Below, one piece after another: positions 12,764-14,726 of a stretch of DNA of 14,726 bases (within the stretch, counting starts at the first letter, position 1; every line of letters starts with the position of its first letter). Location of the stretch: contig DDSN01000044.1 of NCBI GenBank assembly GCA_002343395.1, positions 1 through 14,726 on the forward strand. The letters are read 5' to 3'. Origin of the DNA: Hyphomonadaceae bacterium UBA2389. Its GTDB lineage: Bacteria > Pseudomonadota > Alphaproteobacteria > Caulobacterales > Aquidulcibacteraceae. The translations under genes were made by a program, and so were the position numbers. A model generated the notes under the pieces. That model did no database searches. It worked only from the letters and a program-made list of their open reading frames with translations, and was not told where the DNA came from.

Positions 12764-13906
12764 CTACTGAGCTTTGCGTGAGAAACGCCCGGGGGACAGT
12801 GCATCCGCCGAAACGCCCATTTTCGCGAACGCTTCAGGTAACGGGCGCCCCATGATCAGGGCTGCCGCGCAAAGCGCCGACGCAGGCGCTGTTTGAATGC
12901 CTTGTCCGCCCTGCCCAGCCAGCCAGAAAAACGCAGGTTGGTCGGGATCGAAGCCCAGGACGAACGTGCGATCCGCCGCCATGGTTCGCAAGCCGGCCCA
13001 GGAGCGCAAGACGCGGCACACGCGCGTTTCCGTGGCGCGTTCAAAGCGCTCGACCGCAATTGCGATGTCAATCTCGTCAGGCGCGGCGTCGCACGGCGGA
13101 GAAGGCGTTTCGTCAGCCGGCGAGAGCAGGATGTTGCCGGCGTCGGGCTTGAAATAGAAATCTTCGTCGACATCGATGACCAACGGCCAGCGGCGCACGA
13201 GCGTATCGTCGATGCCCGGAACGATGCAGACCGTGCGCCTGAACGGCACGAGCCCGAGCGGTGCGACGCCTGCCGCCTCGGCTATAGCATCCGCCCAGGC
13301 GCCAGCCGCGTTCACCAGCACGCGCGCCTCAAACACACCCGCGCGCGTGGCGACGCGCCAGAGGCCGCTCTCGTATTGCGCGCCGAAGAGTTCAGCGTCG
13401 CACCGCAAGATGGCGCCCCGACGTTTCGCGCCACGCAGATACCCTTGATGCAACGCGGCGACATCGATTTCGCTCGCACCGGGCTCCCACAAGCAAGCAG
13501 CAACATAACCAGGCGCGAGCACGCTCGCCTGAGCGCGGGCAAACGCAGCGTCGCGCTTCTCCAACAATCCCGCCGCGGTCTGCTCCTCTGCCATATGCTC
13601 AAGCGCGTCGCGCTGATCTTCGCGCGCGACGTAGAGCGCGCCGCTCGCGCGCAGCAGTTCCTGTTCGGCAAATCCGGCAGGCGGAGATTCGAAAAACGCC
13701 CGGCTCGCGGTTGTCAGCGCGCGCATTGCGGGCGCGCCGTAGGCTTCGGAAAAAAACGCCGCTGAACGGCCGGTCGTATGATAGCCCGGCATGTCCTCGC
13801 GTTCGAGAATAAGCACGTTCTTCTCGTTCGCGAGTTCAAACGCAAGCGAGGCGCCGGCTATTCCCGCCCCGACAATGGCGACATCGAACGGCGGCGCGTC
13901 CGCCAC
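12764..13906 (-). CDS. FAD-dependent D-amino-acid dehydrogenase, DauA-like
   Basis: The 380-aa DAO-fold flavoprotein begins with a Rossmann motif IVGAGIAGAS (11-20) and an acidic residue after strand 2 (E36). From memory it aligns closely with Pseudomonas D-arginine dehydrogenase DauA in GYHTTGRSAA (41-50), ALHQGYLRG (151-159), VLVNAAGAWADAIA (196-209), FYFKPDAG (250-257), SWAGLR (302-307) and GQGIQT (334-339). R223/R224, Y251 and R307 match the residues that hold the substrate carboxylate. Side-chain pocket residues differ: F51 replaces a His and A90 replaces a Glu. It therefore probably oxidises D-amino acids to imino/keto acids, but perhaps not D-Arg. The GTG at 13906, one base after the scoB stop, is chosen because the Rossmann fold begins 7 residues later; a longer frame to 13960 overlaps scoB with Arg-rich nonsense. 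Confidence 0.82.
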   Translation of the reverse strand: MADAPPFDVAIVGAGIAGASLAFELANEKNVLILEREDMPGYHTTGRSAAFFSEAYGAPAMRALTTASRAFFESPPAGFAEQELLRASGALYVAREDQRDALEHMAEEQTAAGLLEKRDAAFARAQASVLAPGYVAACLWEPGASEIDVAALHQGYLRGAKRRGAILRCDAELFGAQYESGLWRVATRAGVFEARVLVNAAGAWADAIAEAAGVAPLGLVPFRRTVCIVPGIDDTLVRRWPLVIDVDEDFYFKPDAGNILLSPADETPSPPCDAAPDEIDIAIAVERFERATETRVCRVLRSWAGLRTMAADRTFVLGFDPDQPAFFWLAGQGGQGIQTAPASALCAAALIMGRPLPEAFAKMGVSADALSPGRFSRKAQ

Positions 13907-13907
13907 T

Positions 13908-14543
13908 TTACACGAACGCGGCCTGCGTCTTCGCCGCGATCTCCTCGCGGGTGACGCCATCGGCGAGCTCCAGGAGCTTCATCGGGCCGGTTCCGTGTTT
14001 GTCGATCTCGAACACGCCGAGATCGGAGATTACGAGGTCGACGACGCCTACGCCCGTGAGAGGCAGTTCGCACGCCTTGAGCAGCTTCGGCGCGCCTTCC
14101 TTGGAGGTGTGCTCCATGACGACGACCACGCGCTTGACGCCAGCGACCAGATCCATGGCGCCGCCCATGCCCTTGACCATTTTTCCTGGCACCATCCAGT
14201 TGGCGAGGTCGCCGCGTTCGGAGACCTCCATGGCGCCAAGGATGGAGAGATCGATGTGGCCGCCGCGGATCATCGCGAACGAATCCGAAGAGGAGAAATA
14301 CGAAGTCTTTTTCAGCGCTGTGATAGTTTGCTTGCCGGCGTTGATGAGATCGGGGTCCTCTTCGCCTTCATATGGAAACGGCCCCATGCCGAGCATGCCG
14401 TTCTCGCTTTGCAGTGTCACTTCCATGCCTTCGGGGATGTAGTTCGCTACGAGCGTCGGGATGCCGATGCCAAGATTGACGTAATAGCCATCGCGCAATT
14501 CTTTAGCAGCGCGCTGTGCGAGTTGATCACGGGACCAGGGCAT
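13908..14543 (-). CDS. scoB: 3-oxoacid CoA-transferase subunit B
   Basis: The 211-aa beta subunit of a family I CoA transferase is likely succinyl-CoA:3-ketoacid CoA-transferase, which activates acetoacetate for entry into acetyl-CoA metabolism. YVNLGIGIPTLVANYIP (21-37) and LQSENGMLGMGP (44-55) are hallmark motifs, with E47 of SENG the expected catalytic glutamate. MIRGGHIDLSILGAMEV and VKGMGGAMDLV follow as in SCOT. The ATG at 14543 shares one base with the scoA stop (TGATG). A longer frame up to 14693 is scoA in another frame. A GTG start for the next gene comes one base after its stop, so the three genes look like one operon. Acetate or butyrate CoA-transferases are close relatives and cannot be excluded by eye. 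Confidence 0.94.
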   Translation of the reverse strand: MPWSRDQLAQRAAKELRDGYYVNLGIGIPTLVANYIPEGMEVTLQSENGMLGMGPFPYEGEEDPDLINAGKQTITALKKTSYFSSSDSFAMIRGGHIDLSILGAMEVSERGDLANWMVPGKMVKGMGGAMDLVAGVKRVVVVMEHTSKEGAPKLLKACELPLTGVGVVDLVISDLGVFEIDKHGTGPMKLLELADGVTREEIAAKTQAAFV

Positions 14544-14726
14544 CAGGCATTCTCCCGCTTGCGCGTCGTGCGCTGCTCGATGCGTTTCTCGAATTCGCCT
14601 TTGACGATCCGATCCACGTAAATCCCCGGCGTGTGGATCGCGTCGGGATCGAGTTCGCCGGTGGGGACAAGGATCTCCACCTCCGCCACGCATTTCTTGC
14701 CGGCCGTCGCCATCATCGGATTGAAG
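14543..14726 (-). CDS. scoA: 3-oxoacid CoA-transferase subunit A (C-terminal part)
   Basis: About 60 C-terminal codons are visible; the gene continues beyond the right edge. The translated end contains FNPMMATAGKKCVAEVEIL, then a segment reading GELDPDAIHTPGIYVDRIV, and a basic tail ending KRENA. This is the usual C-terminus of the SCOT alpha subunit. The TGA at 14545-14543 overlaps the scoB ATG by one base. Substrate naming is as uncertain as for the beta subunit. Confidence 0.9.
   Translation of the reverse strand, partial: FNPMMATAGKKCVAEVEILVPTGELDPDAIHTPGIYVDRIVKGEFEKRIEQRTTRKRENA

Noticed and set aside
12574..12804. 76-aa minus-strand frame across the tRNA-Ser
   Set aside because: It is the antisense of tRNA-Ser and its flanks; the GGIRTHGR...FKTGALNHSATHP-type peptide is a well-known false ORF over tRNA-Ser genes.
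13907..13960. Extension of the dehydrogenase to ATG 13960
   Set aside because: It overlaps scoB and encodes an Arg run; the GTG at 13906 fits the flavoprotein start.
13791..14621. 276-aa plus-strand frame
   Set aside because: It is antisense to scoB, scoA and the end of the dehydrogenase; no family match and the minus strand is clearly coding.
1..14726. Mobile element, prophage, CRISPR array or toxin-antitoxin pair
   Set aside because: No transposase, integrase, regular spaced repeats or paired small genes were seen; MazG here is the nucleotide hydrolase, not part of a MazEF system.

Overview
The window is a dense, GC-rich stretch of chromosomal DNA from an alphaproteobacterium. The ntrX-dat-hfq-hflX order, the rlpA-dac-tmk-holB-tatD order and the style of NtrX, Hfq and HolB support this. 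A Caulobacterales/Hyphomonadaceae-type organism is my best guess, but the order is inference only. Almost every base is coding. There is no phage, IS, CRISPR or plasmid signature, and no gene-free stretch above about 160 bases.

Layout. (1) 1-3319, plus strand: the 3' part of ntrX, a D-amino-acid aminotransferase (dat), hfq and hflX, coupled by stop/start overlaps except for a 115-bp leader before hfq. (2) 3329-5618: a divergent pair, an atypical MurC/Mpl-like Mur ligase on the minus strand and an S66 LD-carboxypeptidase (ldcA) on the plus strand, with only 46 bp between their starts. (3) 5615-12505, minus strand: a long run read as rlpA > DD-carboxypeptidase > tmk > holB > tatD > metallo-beta-lactamase-fold hydrolase > mazG > unknown 129-aa protein. 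Most junctions are overlaps or gaps of a few bases. (4) 12665-12754: tRNA-Ser(TGA) on the plus strand. (5) 12764-14726, minus strand: scoA (partial) > scoB > a DauA-type D-amino-acid dehydrogenase, apparently one operon.

How the genes fit together. Several unrelated transcription units touch D-amino acids or peptidoglycan. The DD- and LD-carboxypeptidases release D-Ala from murein peptides. The Mur ligase may re-attach peptide or amino acid to UDP-MurNAc. Dat interconverts D-Ala and D-Glu with their keto acids. RlpA acts on septal glycan. The DauA-like enzyme oxidises D-amino acids, next to a CoA transferase. The rest is housekeeping: RNA chaperone, ribosome GTPase, dTMP kinase, clamp-loader subunit, nucleotide house-cleaning and nuclease.

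Most worth a second look: a perfect 10-bp inverted repeat that buries the Shine-Dalgarno of the unknown 129-aa gene; the non-canonical Mur ligase facing ldcA; the DauA homologue whose side-chain pocket residues appear changed; an 11-bp-period direct repeat upstream of rlpA; and the absence of metG from its usual place between holB and tatD. I found no clear evidence of an entirely new multi-gene system.
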